Shown: piece by piece, positions 29,901-38,947 of the stretch
How positions within the stretch are numbered: position 1 is the stretch's first letter
Layout: every line of letters begins with the position of its first letter
Notes under the pieces: generated by a model
What the model saw: the letters and a program-made list of their open reading frames with translations, nothing else
What the model was told of the DNA's origin: nothing
Database searches by the model: none
Program-made: the position numbers and the translations under genes
Origin: Rhynchopus sp. YZ270_cl-10
Lineage: Eukaryota > Euglenozoa > Diplonemea > Diplonemida > Diplonemidae
Reading direction: 5' to 3'
NCBI GenBank assembly: GCA_964035575.1
Contig: OZ037893.1
Coordinates: forward strand, 434,001 to 498,000
DNA: 64,000 nucleotides

Positions 29901-32347
29901 GCGCAAAGGAAGGTGTGGAGGTCCGTGCCGGAGGTGTGGGTGAGGTTCTCGGTGAGTTGGATGTAGATGCGCTCGTCCTGTTCTTGGCGGGAGAGGTCGA
30001 GGAGGGAGGCTGTGGGTGGATTTGGTATTGCAAGGTCCGCTGTTTGTTTTGCGTCCGTCAGAGCACCAACTGGAACTGTCATATTTGCTTCTGATGTTTC
30101 TAAGTCTCCCCTTGCCTCTGCCTCTGCCTCTGCCTCTGCCTCTGCCTCTGCCTCTGCCTCTGCCTCTGCCTCTGCCTCTGCCTCTGCCTCTGCCTCTGCC
30201 TCTGCCTCTGCCTCTGCCTCTGCCTCTGCCTCTGCCTCTGCCTCGCACCTCAACCGCTCCCCTGCAGACACAACCCCCCTCCTCTCCTCTTCCTCCTCCT
30301 GCATAACCAACACCCGCATCTCCTCCTCTTCGCGTGAAATGTCAGCCAAGGCTGCCGCTGTGTCGCTGAGCCAGGCCTGGCAGAGCACACCCCACGCAGC
30401 GTCTTCCAGCAGCGCATCTTGATCGCGCTGGGCAACTTCATTGGTAACCATGTCTCTGACGTTATCACAAAAGCTTTCATGGAGGGTGCGGAGACTGCTG
30501 CAATGGAACGATATTTGAGATGTACGGTCATTTTCGTCTGAGATAATGAGGGCTCGCTCGGTGGTTTCGTTGGAGAGAATGCTCTGCTGGTCTTCTTCTT
30601 GGGCAATGAGGTGGGCCCGGGCACGTTCTTCTGTTTCCCTGCGGTCGAGCTCGGCAGAACCGAGAACATGGTTGTGTGTCTGGAGGAGGTCGTTCCATTC
30701 TGTAGCTTCAGTATCAATGAGGCTGCTGCGTGCGACTGTGTCCGCAGTGGCAATGTCAGTGGTGGTTGCGGCCCGAAGGTTCGCATCCCGCAACCTCCGC
30801 TCCTTCCCCGCAAGCAAGACCACAGCGAACACCTCCCCCTTCTGCTCCTCTCTACGCACCACGCTGCACAACTGCTCATTCAACTCCGGGAATTTCACGA
30901 GGTTGACTGTTATTGCGAGGTGGCCGAGGGGGACAATAGCGGGTGGTGGTGGTGGTGATGGTGATGGTGGTGTGACATCCTCAGGTGGTGCAGAAGCCCG
31001 CAGATTTGCCCCCCTCAGGAGCTTCTCCCCTTGCCCTTCAATGGAAACGGTGTATGCTGTGCCATCAGCAATCTCACGACATTGCTTTATTACACCGCAA
31101 AGGCCGTTCATGTGTTTGTGCCCTTCCGATTTCAAACCATGCACTGTCACCTGAGTGCCCGTGGTGAGTGTGAGTGGTGCTGGAGGCGCTGCTGCTGGAG
31201 GAGGAGGAGGAGGAGGTGGAGGACCCTGCAACGTCACCTCCTCTGGAGTATTCGCCACTGAAGCTGGTAATGAAAAGGAGGGCCGTACACATTGCAAATT
31301 CTCTGCACGAAGCGCGTACTCACCCTTTCCAGAGACACTAACAATGTACAACGTCGTGCCACCTGGTTTCGCCACCTTCGTGTGTTTGATAACACCGTTT
31401 AGACCGTTCAAATCTTTCTCCCTTACCAACCCCTTTAGGACAACTCCTGCACCGGGGGTGAGCTTCATGGGGGCGAGGTTCACTGCTCGAAGCATCTGCT
31501 CTGCACCGTTCTCTAACGCCACTACACAACACTGCCCGCCATCCTTGAGGGGACGGTGCTGGATGACATTCCCACTGAGGCCGTTAAGAGCTTCATGCTT
31601 TGTAAGACTGTGCACCACTACCGGGGTACCTACTGGGTGTATATCGCTGTCCTGCACACCATCCTTATACTTCAAGGATAATGCTGTGTGTAGCGCCTCA
31701 GGGTTTCCCGAATATTTTGGCATCGCAAGGAGCTGTGGGAGAATGGAGATCCGGTGTGGCTGATGGGTCTCGAGAAGCGCCCTGCAGCGCTCCTCCCAGG
31801 CAGTGTTCTCTGTGATTCGCGTCTCCGATGGATCTGAGATGTCTACTGTAGGGGCTGTTGTTGGCACAGCTTTCGCTCCTTTTGCATATTTCTTTAGCAA
31901 CTCTTCATACAAATCCTTTGGATCCGCAAACCTCTCCATTGCCAGCAACTGCGGTAACGTCTCTACCTTACTTGGTTGGTTTTCCCTCAACAGCGTTTCG
32001 CACAAAGCTCGATAATCTACCTCTGGATACTGTCTCTCCAAGGCAGCTAGCAAAGCGGCCTCCCCAGCGTCACCCTGGAATTTATCGGAAGACAGCATCT
32101 TCTTTGCTCTGGACAACGCTGCTTCTGGGGCGTCATTTCCTCGGGAGGTCAGAATGGTGAGGACTTTGTACAATGTGGTTGGTGCAGGTTCTGCCCCATA
32201 GCGTGCAACGAGGGAGGGGATGAGGGTGTCAAGTTTAGGTCCTTTGTGAGCAGCAATGAGAGCATCGAGCTTCGAGAGACCAGCAGGATGATAATGCGCT
32301 AACAGAACGGCAACACGACCTCGCACCGCTTGCTCAGATGTGGACAT
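26942..32347 (-). CDS. 1801-residue multidomain protein: helical repeats, SH3-like modules, zinc ribbon, PH domain
   Basis: A single uninterrupted frame. Residues 8-235 hold four degenerate 45-residue helical repeats of the type LxxYxPxKLxxLxxLLxxYxG...LxxKYG. Residues 237-530 hold four SH3-like beta modules marked by NGLxGVIK...LRxxNL, separated by poly-Pro. Residues 560-860 are charged coiled coil with a pure Glu-Ala run (about 701-745). Residues 864-1122 hold four more helical repeats, the clearest ending YRGKEESLFDMLVAAFGAEP. A CPQCGAVF...CARCGHSF zinc ribbon lies near residues 1267-1290. A PH domain (SWMWYRNHP... to MKRDWMSGLKAALLAIS) lies at about 1316-1437. The C-terminal 360 residues are unassigned and end in an acidic tail. 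A membrane or cytoskeletal scaffold is inferred; no catalytic site is seen. The neighbour at 33936-34873 carries the same helical repeat. Confidence 0.88.
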   Translation of the reverse strand: MSTSEQAVRGRVAVLLAHYHPAGLSKLDALIAAHKGPKLDTLIPSLVARYGAEPAPTTLYKVLTILTSRGNDAPEAALSRAKKMLSSDKFQGDAGEAALLAALERQYPEVDYRALCETLLRENQPSKVETLPQLLAMERFADPKDLYEELLKKYAKGAKAVPTTAPTVDISDPSETRITENTAWEERCRALLETHQPHRISILPQLLAMPKYSGNPEALHTALSLKYKDGVQDSDIHPVGTPVVVHSLTKHEALNGLSGNVIQHRPLKDGGQCCVVALENGAEQMLRAVNLAPMKLTPGAGVVLKGLVREKDLNGLNGVIKHTKVAKPGGTTLYIVSVSGKGEYALRAENLQCVRPSFSLPASVANTPEEVTLQGPPPPPPPPPAAAPPAPLTLTTGTQVTVHGLKSEGHKHMNGLCGVIKQCREIADGTAYTVSIEGQGEKLLRGANLRASAPPEDVTPPSPSPPPPPAIVPLGHLAITVNLVKFPELNEQLCSVVRREEQKGEVFAVVLLAGKERRLRDANLRAATTTDIATADTVARSSLIDTEATEWNDLLQTHNHVLGSAELDRRETEERARAHLIAQEEDQQSILSNETTERALIISDENDRTSQISFHCSSLRTLHESFCDNVRDMVTNEVAQRDQDALLEDAAWGVLCQAWLSDTAAALADISREEEEMRVLVMQEEEEERRGVVSAGERLRCEAEAEAEAEAEAEAEAEAEAEAEAEAEAEAEAEAEAEAEAEAEARGDLETSEANMTVPVGALTDAKQTADLAIPNPPTASLLDLSRQEQDERIYIQLTENLTHTSGTDLHTFLCAAYSTRNATYQTEATSYDQILSQFLETPDPKTTFSNLILAPVEEEPNELRDQIVQLYERVNPGHSRAEVEKQADTMLERYEGREDDLIEALEGKYGFLDKPNYAALLKQVYTKHDPSKLPAIQAMITSYDGREQDLFNALAARYKDESIARLPKQIQQELDAKSPLTTRRKKQVTNFDDDNSDGSQDDTQRRAFFKSRLQQLARENPNAIKEDIDDLLDRYQGFEKALIEGLESKYRNQSSEQMDEDDGLSSPGYLAPARYKQRLIRFYHEYAPEKMDTVDSSLRTYRGKEESLFDMLVAAFGAEPGDHGSSTSDSDDATDSDTEEPGIALHGHPDNATTAARPPLAPGSAAYLRAMMSPGNSSTSSVSSSIASPTESELPLFTQLMESSDEFQGRPKDLLAALRRRRADTVVRSAVPGMSPEKAEVEEEEEEEESGAEIAVSAPLVLAESKPVCPQCGAVFDTATEPDRCARCGHSFVRKEAGVHPQGAQRRVPNRTVPTPNSLAADHLAGSWMWYRNHPTVSAGPRSWKRAWFTLKSGTQLVRKADYRDGKGVTTNLARALRVCSHDVGSEVLPRPRCQHFAFSLTMDGLIGGRWYNQLLFCAESMEMKRDWMSGLKAALLAISGPTHTDAAKITATPISRVHYDTIDVVRSLSPQRPYEEGINRRQILYQPEGVPRWGFAFMHVEGGFLCTEEEGKGKKGDKMEHFPLSWLVSVDWCRVEKLLPPQGHPVANVGLRLQFQKRSVFLSAVQRSALQDLRSGIRKGMSTGATTAHIPPVFSTPCKRDRHGIPTCFAPPPTPTTARKTASTGTWETASIRLTKNESSARGLLAKEEEDAYDLVRFGPPLWQSRVLHAESQARGGVLRAEAALWRGIGGGAKGRNSTVTAIPSPVARIWSPAPMTPPLDLFRGMGTDDALRTQSTARKIADQYDIEEDEEIEVEWEEDADEAADEDDTPRYVPVPSLAVDVVDAYSEELSESDECSV
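30112..30243. repeat. Hexanucleotide microsatellite (CCTCTG)n
   Basis: About 22 copies of CCTCTG within the 1801-residue gene. On the gene strand it reads Glu-Ala alternately. Because the unit is 6 bp, expansion never breaks the frame, and it opens long spurious frames (Arg-Gly, Leu-Pro, Ser-Ala) elsewhere. Confidence 0.97.
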
Positions 32348-32726
32348 TGCGTGAGAGGGTTTGTTGTTATGTGTTATCTCATGATGAAATAGTGTGTGTG
32401 GTTATGCTGCTTTGTGGTAAGTTTTTGGAGAATAGGGAAGAAAGAGAGAGAGAGAAAAAAAAGGGAGATATTTTTTTTTCCAACCATTCCAACTTGATTT
32501 CCAATCTTTTTATTTTTTTTTTGTTGTTTTGTCGCTTTTCTTTAATGTGTCCCTAAGAGAAGGGGGAAAAAAACCCCCTTTCCCTCCTGTTACCCCCCCA
32601 AAAAAAATACTGATAAAAAAAATTCTACGGAATTTTTTTTGCCTTCTATGAAAGCCGCCCTCGACACACTATAAAAAACAACCCCAAAAAAAAAAGAAAA
32701 GGAGAAACTAAAAAAAGACCTAGGGC
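32348..32726. other. Intergenic, 379 bp, nothing recognised
   Basis: A/T and G/C homopolymer tracts only. Confidence 0.5.
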
Positions 32727-33200
32727 TTACAGGATTCCGATCTTGTTGGCAACGTCGAGAGCGTCGTGGTCCTTGTGGAGGCGGACGAGGGCCTTCTTCT
32801 TGCCGTCAGGGCGGATCAGGGTGTTGACCTTGATCGCCTTCACGTCGTACAGCTTCTGCATCGCGTCCTTGATCTGCGACTTGTTGCAGCGGATGTCGAC
32901 GATGAAGACGAGGGTGTTGGTGTCCTCAATCTTCTTCATCGCGCTCTCAGTGGTGAGGGGGAAACGAATGACGGAGAAGAGGTCGTTCTTCTTCACAACC
33001 GGGGTGGTGCGGTGGGGGCACTTCGGTGCCGGCTTGGTGCGCAGGGTGTGGGGACGGTGGAACTGCACAATGAAACGCTCCTTCCTCTTCTTCAGGGACG
33101 TCGCCTTTGTGGTCTTCTGCACGTTCTTCTGCACCTTCTTGGTGTTGTTTCCCTTCACCTTGTTGGCGACAACCTTGCCGGTGTTCTTGGAGGGGGCCAT
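32727..33200 (-). CDS. RPL23A: 60S ribosomal protein uL23 (L23a/L25)
   Basis: The 157-residue product is intronless. It has a basic N-terminal extension ([20 protein letters not shown]) and then the uL23 domain: [79 protein letters not shown] and [11 protein letters not shown] at the end. uL23 sits at the exit of the ribosomal peptide tunnel. The length is typical. Confidence 0.98.
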   Translation of the reverse strand: MAPSKNTGKVVANKVKGNNTKKVQKNVQKTTKATSLKKRKERFIVQFHRPHTLRTKPAPKCPHRTTPVVKKNDLFSVIRFPLTTESAMKKIEDTNTLVFIVDIRCNKSQIKDAMQKLYDVKAIKVNTLIRPDGKKKALVRLHKDHDALDVANKIGIL

Positions 33201-33361
33201 TATGACAAAAGGTTTTTTTGTGAGGTTGGTCTCTGTAAGGAGGATGGTGTTTAATGTTTGATGATTTTGTTAGAGCACTGTAGTCTAGTGTGTTTCCCCC
33301 CACACAGCTACAATGAAGAAGTATGCAGGCACCTCCCGCTGGATGAAAGCGGGGAAGAAAA

Positions 33362-33402
33362 GTTTATAGATGACCCCAAGCTTCTCATGCTTAGTCACCT
33401 CG
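33362..33402 (+). repeat. H1 hairpin repeat copy
   Basis: GTTTATAGATGACCCCAAGC, TTCTCAT loop, GCTTAGTCACCTCGATCAC. Confidence 0.65.
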
Positions 33403-33627
33403 ATCACATTCGCCATCGCACACCACTCGCGCCATCGCGCACCAATCAATGAATAAATGAGCACCCTATGATTGAACTGCTATGTCTCTATAATCCATTT
33501 TTTGAGGGTTAACCTCAGATATCCCCTCCCCTCCTACTTCCTCTCAGTCAGATGCAGAAGGGGATCATCGGTGACACAAAGGATCATGATCTGTATGATC
33601 ATTATGTTCCTCCAGGAACAAAAAAGT

Positions 33628-33722
33628 TGGCTTGAAATACAAAAAAAGCCCTCTCGTGAACAGTGAAAACCACCGTAGGGTGGACACCCCAAAACCATGC
33701 AGTCCTACATTCATTTCGGTAC
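33628..33722 (+). repeat. L3 repeat copy
   Basis: CTTGAAATACAAAAAAAGCC, CTCTCGTGAACAGTG, GGGTGGACACCCCAAAACCA and TGCAGTCCTACATTCATTTC in the family order. Confidence 0.75.
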
Positions 33723-33935
33723 AAAACAAATCCCTCTCACAAAAAGAATTCTATAAAACCCCCCCTTTTTTTCTTTTCATTTTTTCGTTGTCTTTATTTT
33801 TTTTGGTACACACTCAGAGGAAAGACACCCCCCCCCTCCCTTTGCCAAGAATCCTACCATTTTTCTCTCTCTTCTTTCCACACCTAACGGACCCTCCTCT
33901 ACCTTTTTCTCCATTTAACGCATCCCACACCCTCA

Positions 33936-34873
33936 CTAGTTTTGAGGCATAGGGGGCATGGGTGGCATGGGTTTTGCCTCTCCTCCTCCTCCTCCCCCAG
34001 CTGGCGCGCTGTTAAAAGCGTCCACGTAGCCTCCTGTGGAGGCTGTTGTAGTGGATGGTTTCTTTGCAGAAGGAGGTGGGGGTGGGCCTGCCATCATTGC
34101 AGCCAGCTCGGCACGTTCCTTTTCGCCTTCAATGTCGTTGGGGAAGACGTAGCGACCGAGATCTTTGTCGAAATAACCGTTGTTCGCTTCTTCTGATGCG
34201 TCGGGGAGAATCGCCTGCGGGACGTTGTCCTCTTCGTTCTGTGGGATGAACATCTTGACCACGGGGGTCGCGATGGCGCTGAAGAAGCCTGTCACAGCAC
34301 CGCCACCACGGCGTGGGGTTTCTTGAGAAGGTGAAGCGGCCTTAGCCTTCGCTGCCTTCGGCTTCTCAGGAGTTGAAGTCTGTGCAGTGCGCGCTGTCTG
34401 TCCAGGCAGCCATTCCACGAGATGCGCGCTCTCAGGGTATTTCTTTGTCAAAGAGTTGTGGAAGCCTGGTGGGTCGTTGCCGTACTTCTCCCACATCTGT
34501 TGGAAAGGGAGTGGGAGAAATTTTGAAAAAAAAATGGTACCTTTTTAATATCATCGAGGGTCTTCTCGGGGTTGGCGTGCTCGTAGAATTCAGCGAGCCG
34601 GCTGACAATCTCGCTATCGGGCAATGAGGTTGTTTGCGCTGGAGTTGCTGCTGCCGGTGCTGCCTTGGGTGCTGGGGTGGCTGGGAGGGTTGGGGCGGGT
34701 ATGGGGGTAGGCTCGCTGGCGCTGTCCGCCTCCTCTGCAGTGGCACCGCCACCTCCTGCCGCACGCTGGGCGAACCGCTCGACCTTCACCAGGGCATCCT
34801 CCCTGCACTCATCGCCCACCGCACGGAGCACCTCTGATGTCGCAGAAGCGACTCGATTTATCACTTCTTCCAT
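33936..34873 (-). CDS. Proline-rich protein with one helical repeat and Sec16-like tail
   Basis: Two exons, 34541-34873 and 33936-34496, joined in phase 0 across a 44-bp intron (donor GTACCA, acceptor ACAG), give 297 residues. The junction lies inside a repeat of the same type as in the 1801-residue neighbour: VSRLAEFYEHANPEKTLDD, then KK joined to MWEKYGNDPPGFHNSLTKKY. An Ala/Pro-rich linker precedes it. The C-terminal part has GYFDKDLGRYVFPNDIEGE followed by PPPPP, reminiscent of the C-terminal strip in Sec16-type COPII coat regulators; I treat that as a weak resemblance. It ends in Gly-rich and MPPMPPM sequence. Because the repeat crosses the splice site, the intron is well supported. Confidence 0.8.
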
Positions 34874-34949
34874 CTCCCCTCTGCAATGGTGGAATGTGGA
34901 TAGTCATCAAACCAAAAAAAAAAATGACACAGAAATCAAAGAAAAGTCT

Positions 34950-34990
34950 ATAAGATGACCCTAAGCCTCTCGTTCTTAGTCATCTTGATT
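34950..34990 (+). repeat. H1 hairpin repeat copy (fully paired outer stem)
   Basis: AAGATGACCCTAAGCCTCTC, GTTCTTAGTCATCTTGATTA: AAGATGA and TCATCTT pair perfectly. Confidence 0.75.
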
Positions 34991-35048
34991 ACATTCGTTG
35001 TCAGTATCAGCGTGGGTGGGTTTCCACAAGTTTGTTAGGGATAATGTC

Positions 35049-35791
35049 CAGGGCGTTCGCTATCGCCATCGTTTTTTCCTGATCGTGGCGAAATGCCAAA
35101 AAACCCGAAATTTTTGCTTTTTTACTAGTGCTTAAAATAGGTCAAAAAAAAATTTTTCCGCCGGAGAGAAGCTAGTTCGTGGGGGGTGAATCCCTGGTGC
35201 TGAGTGATCAAAAAAAATTGCGATTTGCGCGTGATCCCTTCCCCAGGACTAAAACCAGCAAAACGATGGAGAATTTCATCAATCCCCCCTCACTGAGGGT
35301 TCTCTTTGTGCTGTTTAATCGAACAGATGTACAAGAGAGAAGCATCCGTCATATGAGACTTCATCCTTATTTTGATTATTTTCAATAAACTAACCCGTCT
35401 CTCTGCCTCCACCAAGGTTGAAGATAGAGTTGACACGAGTAGTGACACCTTCTATAACAGGGGGTACGGGACACCTTCAGCTGACTGCAGGATTGAGGGG
35501 CGAGCGGGAGTGCTGGGGAAACTTCCTCTCACGGCAGGCGGGTTTGCGGATGATTTTGAGTACAGTGGACACCCCCTCTGTGACCCCCCCTCCGGGGGGG
35601 TCGACAGGGTGGTGGGGAGAAATCTCTCTCTCTTTTTTTTTTTTTTCCTCCCTTTTTTTTTTTTATTTATTTATTTATACAGGGTTTCGCCCCGGTGGGG
35701 CGAAGCCCTGGGGCGAAATAAAATGTCATTTTTTCAGGAAAAGATTTTTTTAACGAAAAAAAATATTTTTCGCCCCGGGGCGAACGCCCTG
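35049..35791. mobile_element. hAT-type non-autonomous transposon, copy 1
   Basis: 743 bp with ends CAGGGCGTTCGC and GCGAACGCCCTG as terminal inverted repeats, flanked by the perfect 8-bp direct repeat ATAATGTC at 35041-35048 and 35792-35799. A CAGGG start and 8-bp duplications are the signature of the hAT superfamily. The right 115 bp contains a second inward CAGGGTTTCGCCCCGG facing CCGGGGCGAACGCCCTG, a subterminal palindrome. No intact transposase frame. A second copy lies at 60197-60927. Confidence 0.88.
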
Positions 35792-35815
35792 ATAATGTCA
35801 TTTCCCCGAAAAGAA

Positions 35816-35912
35816 AGTTTGACTTGAAATACAAAAGCCCTCTCATGAACAGTGCGTTGATGACTGGCTGTACCGGGGTGGACCTCCAACCATACCCTAC
35901 ATCCATTTCGAG
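35816..35912 (+). repeat. L3 repeat copy
   Basis: GACTTGAAATACAAAAGCCC, CTCTCATGAACAGTG, GGGGTGGACCTCCAACCAT and CATCCATTTCGAG; begins 17 bp after the hAT target duplication. Confidence 0.75.
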
Positions 35913-35958
35913 AAAAGGTTATGAACGCCTTAGGCGACCTAGCAAAACGTGATGAGTT

Positions 35959-36195
35959 TTAAAAGATTTGATAGTCATACCGACATGCTGGAAACCGTGT
36001 AGCCACTGCAAGACAACGGTCGAGAAGTGTCAGCAACTTCCGCTCAGCCTGCACAGCGTGCTCCGAGGTGGTCTCCGACTCTGCTGCGACTGTCGCAAGC
36101 TGTGCAAGGATGTCCAGCTCCTCCATCAGCTTGTGCACAAGACCCACATCACCTTCCTCATCCCCAATCAACCCTCGTCTAATATCATCTGTCAT
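35959..36195 (-). CDS. Possible small gene or first exon
   Basis: An ATG at 36195 opens 78 codons with coding-like composition (GLIGDEEGDVGLVHKLMEEL, then a Leu/Ala-rich amphipathic helix, then KLLTLLDRCLAVATRFPA). A GTATGA donor-like string at 35975-35980 lies just before the end of the frame, so this may be exon 1 (35981-36195) of a gene whose later exons I cannot find. The region downstream is filled by L3 and hAT repeats. Family unknown. Confidence 0.4.
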   Translation of the reverse strand: MTDDIRRGLIGDEEGDVGLVHKLMEELDILAQLATVAAESETTSEHAVQAERKLLTLLDRCLAVATRFPACRYDYQIF

Positions 36196-36617
36196 CTTCC
36201 CCCCACCGTAATCAAATTACCCTGAAGACAAAGAGAAAGAGTCAAGATGTGTGATCCGCGAGAGTGCTTTCCGAGAAGAGGGGTATATGAGGTGGGGGAG
36301 GAGGGGGGATCTTTTGTTTTTCTTCTCCACTCTCTAATGCGCATTTTAGCGTTTTGTCCGGTCTTCCGAAACATTCTTTTGTGAAAAGGGGAAAAAAACA
36401 AAAACAAAATTGAGAGGCAGCTAAGGCAGAGCGACCTGAGGGGGGAAAGGGTTTTAGTGTATAGTATATGGAGAAGGTGTGGACATATTTTTAACTTTCT
36501 AAAATAAAACTGTAGCTATTAATGCAGACACCTACCGACTGACCCACATACAGAGGACCAGCCATCCGGATGAAAAGCAAAATAATATTGAGATATTCAA
36601 CGCTTTTTTGTAGTTTC

Positions 36618-36712
36618 GACAATCACCTATCCGAGGACGGGTTCTGTATAACAAAAGTCGCCCGAAGGCTAATGAATTTCAAAGGTGTAGATGCAGATCA
36701 TCTTCAACCCTT
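36618..36712 (+). repeat. C5 repeat copy
   Basis: CGACAATCACCTATCCGAGG, ACGGGTTCTG, GTCGCCCGAAGGCTAAT, GATGCAGATCATCTTCAACC; colinear with 52855-52962. Confidence 0.75.
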
Positions 36713-37419
36713 TTTTGTCGACAATCACCGAAGTACCAACCTTAATTTGTTGTATTAGTGTAGCTGCTATATAGACAACTGTAACTGTCCAGCGTCACAC
36801 TCAGGAGAAAGGCTGCCTTTTTTTTTGGTGATCTGTTGTATTCCATCGCCTTATGCAAAGAAATGAATGAAATGAGTACAGTCATGAAACAATAATCTTA
36901 AACAGTACCTTTTGTCTCCAAAACGGACCCACGGTTGTAAACAACGCTCTTCAGCTTGGGGGTAACACTGAGTCGCCCTGTAGTACAATAATTAAAAGAT
37001 GAAATATTTTTCATACATTATAACGATATTTCAAACGTTGTAACGTTTGATATAACGTCCGGTGGTATGGTTTTTATACATCTTTAAAAAAAGGAATCTT
37101 TACGCTGAAGGGGGTGAACGCTTAGTAGGGGGACGTAACATTATTGCACCTATTGTATCGAAGCATTTTTAAAAAGGCCAAATCTGGGGCCTTTTTTTGT
37201 GAGTGAACTTTTGGAGAAGTGGAGAATATTGCACAACTGTGGCTACACAACCGAGGCAACCTACACTACTCCAAATTTATCAAAAAAAAAAAATACTAAC
37301 TGGTGCTCCGGGAGGGGGTCGATATTGACAGGTCGTTGACCGATTTCCGAAAGCACCAATAACAAAAACCACCCCCAAAAACTTTGAAACAGATGCATCA
37401 TGCGATAGACCTATCATAT

Positions 37420-37457
37420 AAGATGAACCTAAGCCTCTTATGCTTAGTCATCTTGAT
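37420..37457 (+). repeat. H1 hairpin repeat copy (best-paired)
   Basis: AAGATGAACCTAAGC, CTCTTAT, GCTTAGTCATCTTGATCAC; outer and inner stems both complete. Confidence 0.8.
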
Positions 37458-37643
37458 CACAAAGAGGGGGAGGAAAATAAGGGTTAATCATCACCAAAAG
37501 GTTGAAATATTTGCTTCGAGATATGCCTCGAGTGTCTACACATTTTTAAAAAAGGGGAAAAGAGGGGGAAATACGTAAACTGAACCTTCGCCGCGTGCAT
37601 GATTACGCTACCTTTCAATACAAAAAGGTTTGAACAAAAAAGT

Positions 37644-37684
37644 GAAGTTGATAGTGCAAACGCCTCTGGGACGCAGACACCGAC
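37644..37684 (+). repeat. H2 hairpin repeat copy
   Basis: GAAGTTGATAGTGCAAACGC, CTCTGGGACGCAGACACC. Confidence 0.6.
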
Positions 37685-37745
37685 ACTCCACGGAACAAAA
37701 AAAGAAAAGAAATAGCTGTGCCCCGTGCACATACACTGTTGTAGA

Positions 37746-37854
37746 CACCTGATTTTTTCCTGAAATTTTTGGTGGGTTTAGTGGAGTCTGGTGAGGGTTA
37801 AATACTACCAAAACTCCGCTAAACACCATCAATTTTTTTGGAAAAAATCAGGTG
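37746..37854. mobile_element. Foldback (MITE-like) element, 109 bp
   Basis: Ends CACCTGATTTTTTCC and GGAAAAAATCAGGTG are perfect inverted repeats; inner arms GGGTTTAGTGGAGT and ACTCCGCTAAACACC continue the pairing. Confidence 0.65.
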
Positions 37855-38191
37855 ACATAGGCATCTTAGAGAAGAGAAGAGAAAGAAAAAAAAGACCAAA
37901 TCAGAGGAACTGAACGAATAGAATAAACTTCCCAATAACCAATAAACAAAGAAGAAGAACAAGGGGCAAATAAAGGGTGCTGGTTTTTTTTTTGTTTTCT
38001 TTTCTGCTGAATAAGAAGAGAAAAAAAGAACCTGTAAAGGACAAGACACCCAGTCACAACGGAAAAAGACATTTGGATTGAATCCGTCTTAGTACTGACC
38101 GCGTGATTCGCTAAATATTTTTGACAAAAAAAAGGGGAAGTCGAAGGTACAACACATCTTTGCGGATGTGGGTACCCAAAAAAAAAGCTTG

Positions 38192-38226
38192 AAGAATGAT
38201 CCTCTAGCTTTTTACGCTTAGTTACG
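38192..38226 (+). repeat. H1 hairpin repeat copy (divergent)
   Basis: AGAATGATCCTCTAGC, TTTTTAC, GCTTAGTTACGTG. Confidence 0.45.
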
Positions 38227-38629
38227 TGAAAAATAAAACTTAGAAAAAGAGAAATTGAAAGTACAAACACCTCACCGGACCACCGACGGACGCAAGCACA
38301 GTCAATCTCTTGGGGAAATGAATGTGCATCACACCTTCTCCAAGTTTCAAATATTTATAGGGAAAAAAAAAACATAGAAACCCCGACAAATCTGCCTTAA
38401 CAGTACCCAATAAGGTGACTAACATCTCGACACCAAGTCAACTGAATACAGCGGATTTATCAACAAAAAAGAAGGGTTTTTAACGTATGTTTTGGAGCAC
38501 TGCTGAAAAGCTGCATAATCATAAGGGTAGATAAATAATTTATTTGTTTCTTGTCCGAGACGTTTTGAAATTCTGTACGTACGTACGGAAAAAAATATTA
38601 GTTGGGGAAAAAATGTTGGAAAAAAATCG

Positions 38630-38905
38630 CTACCATGGGAGCGGGGCAAGCAGAAGGGAGACAACTACATTGATTTCACATGCCTCGTTGATGGTAGGTG
38701 TCATTAGGGGGGATACGGCGATGTTAGTTCTCAGTTTTTTATAATGTTCTTGTACGTTTAGCGGGTTCGCCACTGCTCCCAGAACGCTTCCACATTTTGC
38801 GCGGATAGCGCCTTGCATGCTTCCGTGGCAGATCTTCTGCACGCTCAGCTCAGCATTTCCGAGGATGTTTCTGGCCTCGCTAAGTCCCGAAGGTCATCCC
38901 TTCAC
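38630..38905 (-). pseudogene. Coding-like fragment inside the inverted-repeat element
   Basis: A minus-strand frame reads GLSEARNILGNAELSVQK, ICHGSMQGAIRAKCGSVLGA and PTINEACEINVVVSLLLA before a TAG. It has no ATG at its start, and a TGA lies just upstream. It could be a decayed gene carried by the element; family unknown. Confidence 0.3.
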
Positions 38906-38947
38906 TGACAAGAAGGAAGCTCACACTTAGCCCTGAATGTTACGGAG

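Larger units (their letters stand above)
33201..33935. other. Intergenic, 735 bp, with H1 and L3 repeats
   Basis: An H1 hairpin at 33362-33402 and an L3 copy at 33628-33722; the rest is pyrimidine-rich. No gene. Confidence 0.55.
34874..35958. other. Intergenic, 1.1 kb, H1 hairpin, hAT element and L3 repeat
   Basis: Filled almost entirely by an H1 copy (34950-34990), the hAT-type element 35049-35791 and an L3 copy (35816-35912). Confidence 0.7.

Noticed and set aside
29850-30248. Long Arg-Gly, Leu-Pro and Ser-Ala frames
   Set aside because: They arise from the CCTCTG hexamer repeat read in other frames inside the 1801-residue gene.
37023-37055. Palindrome around AAACGTTGTAACGTTT as an operator
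   Set aside because: A short palindrome in A/T-rich intergenic DNA of a eukaryote; no gene start nearby.
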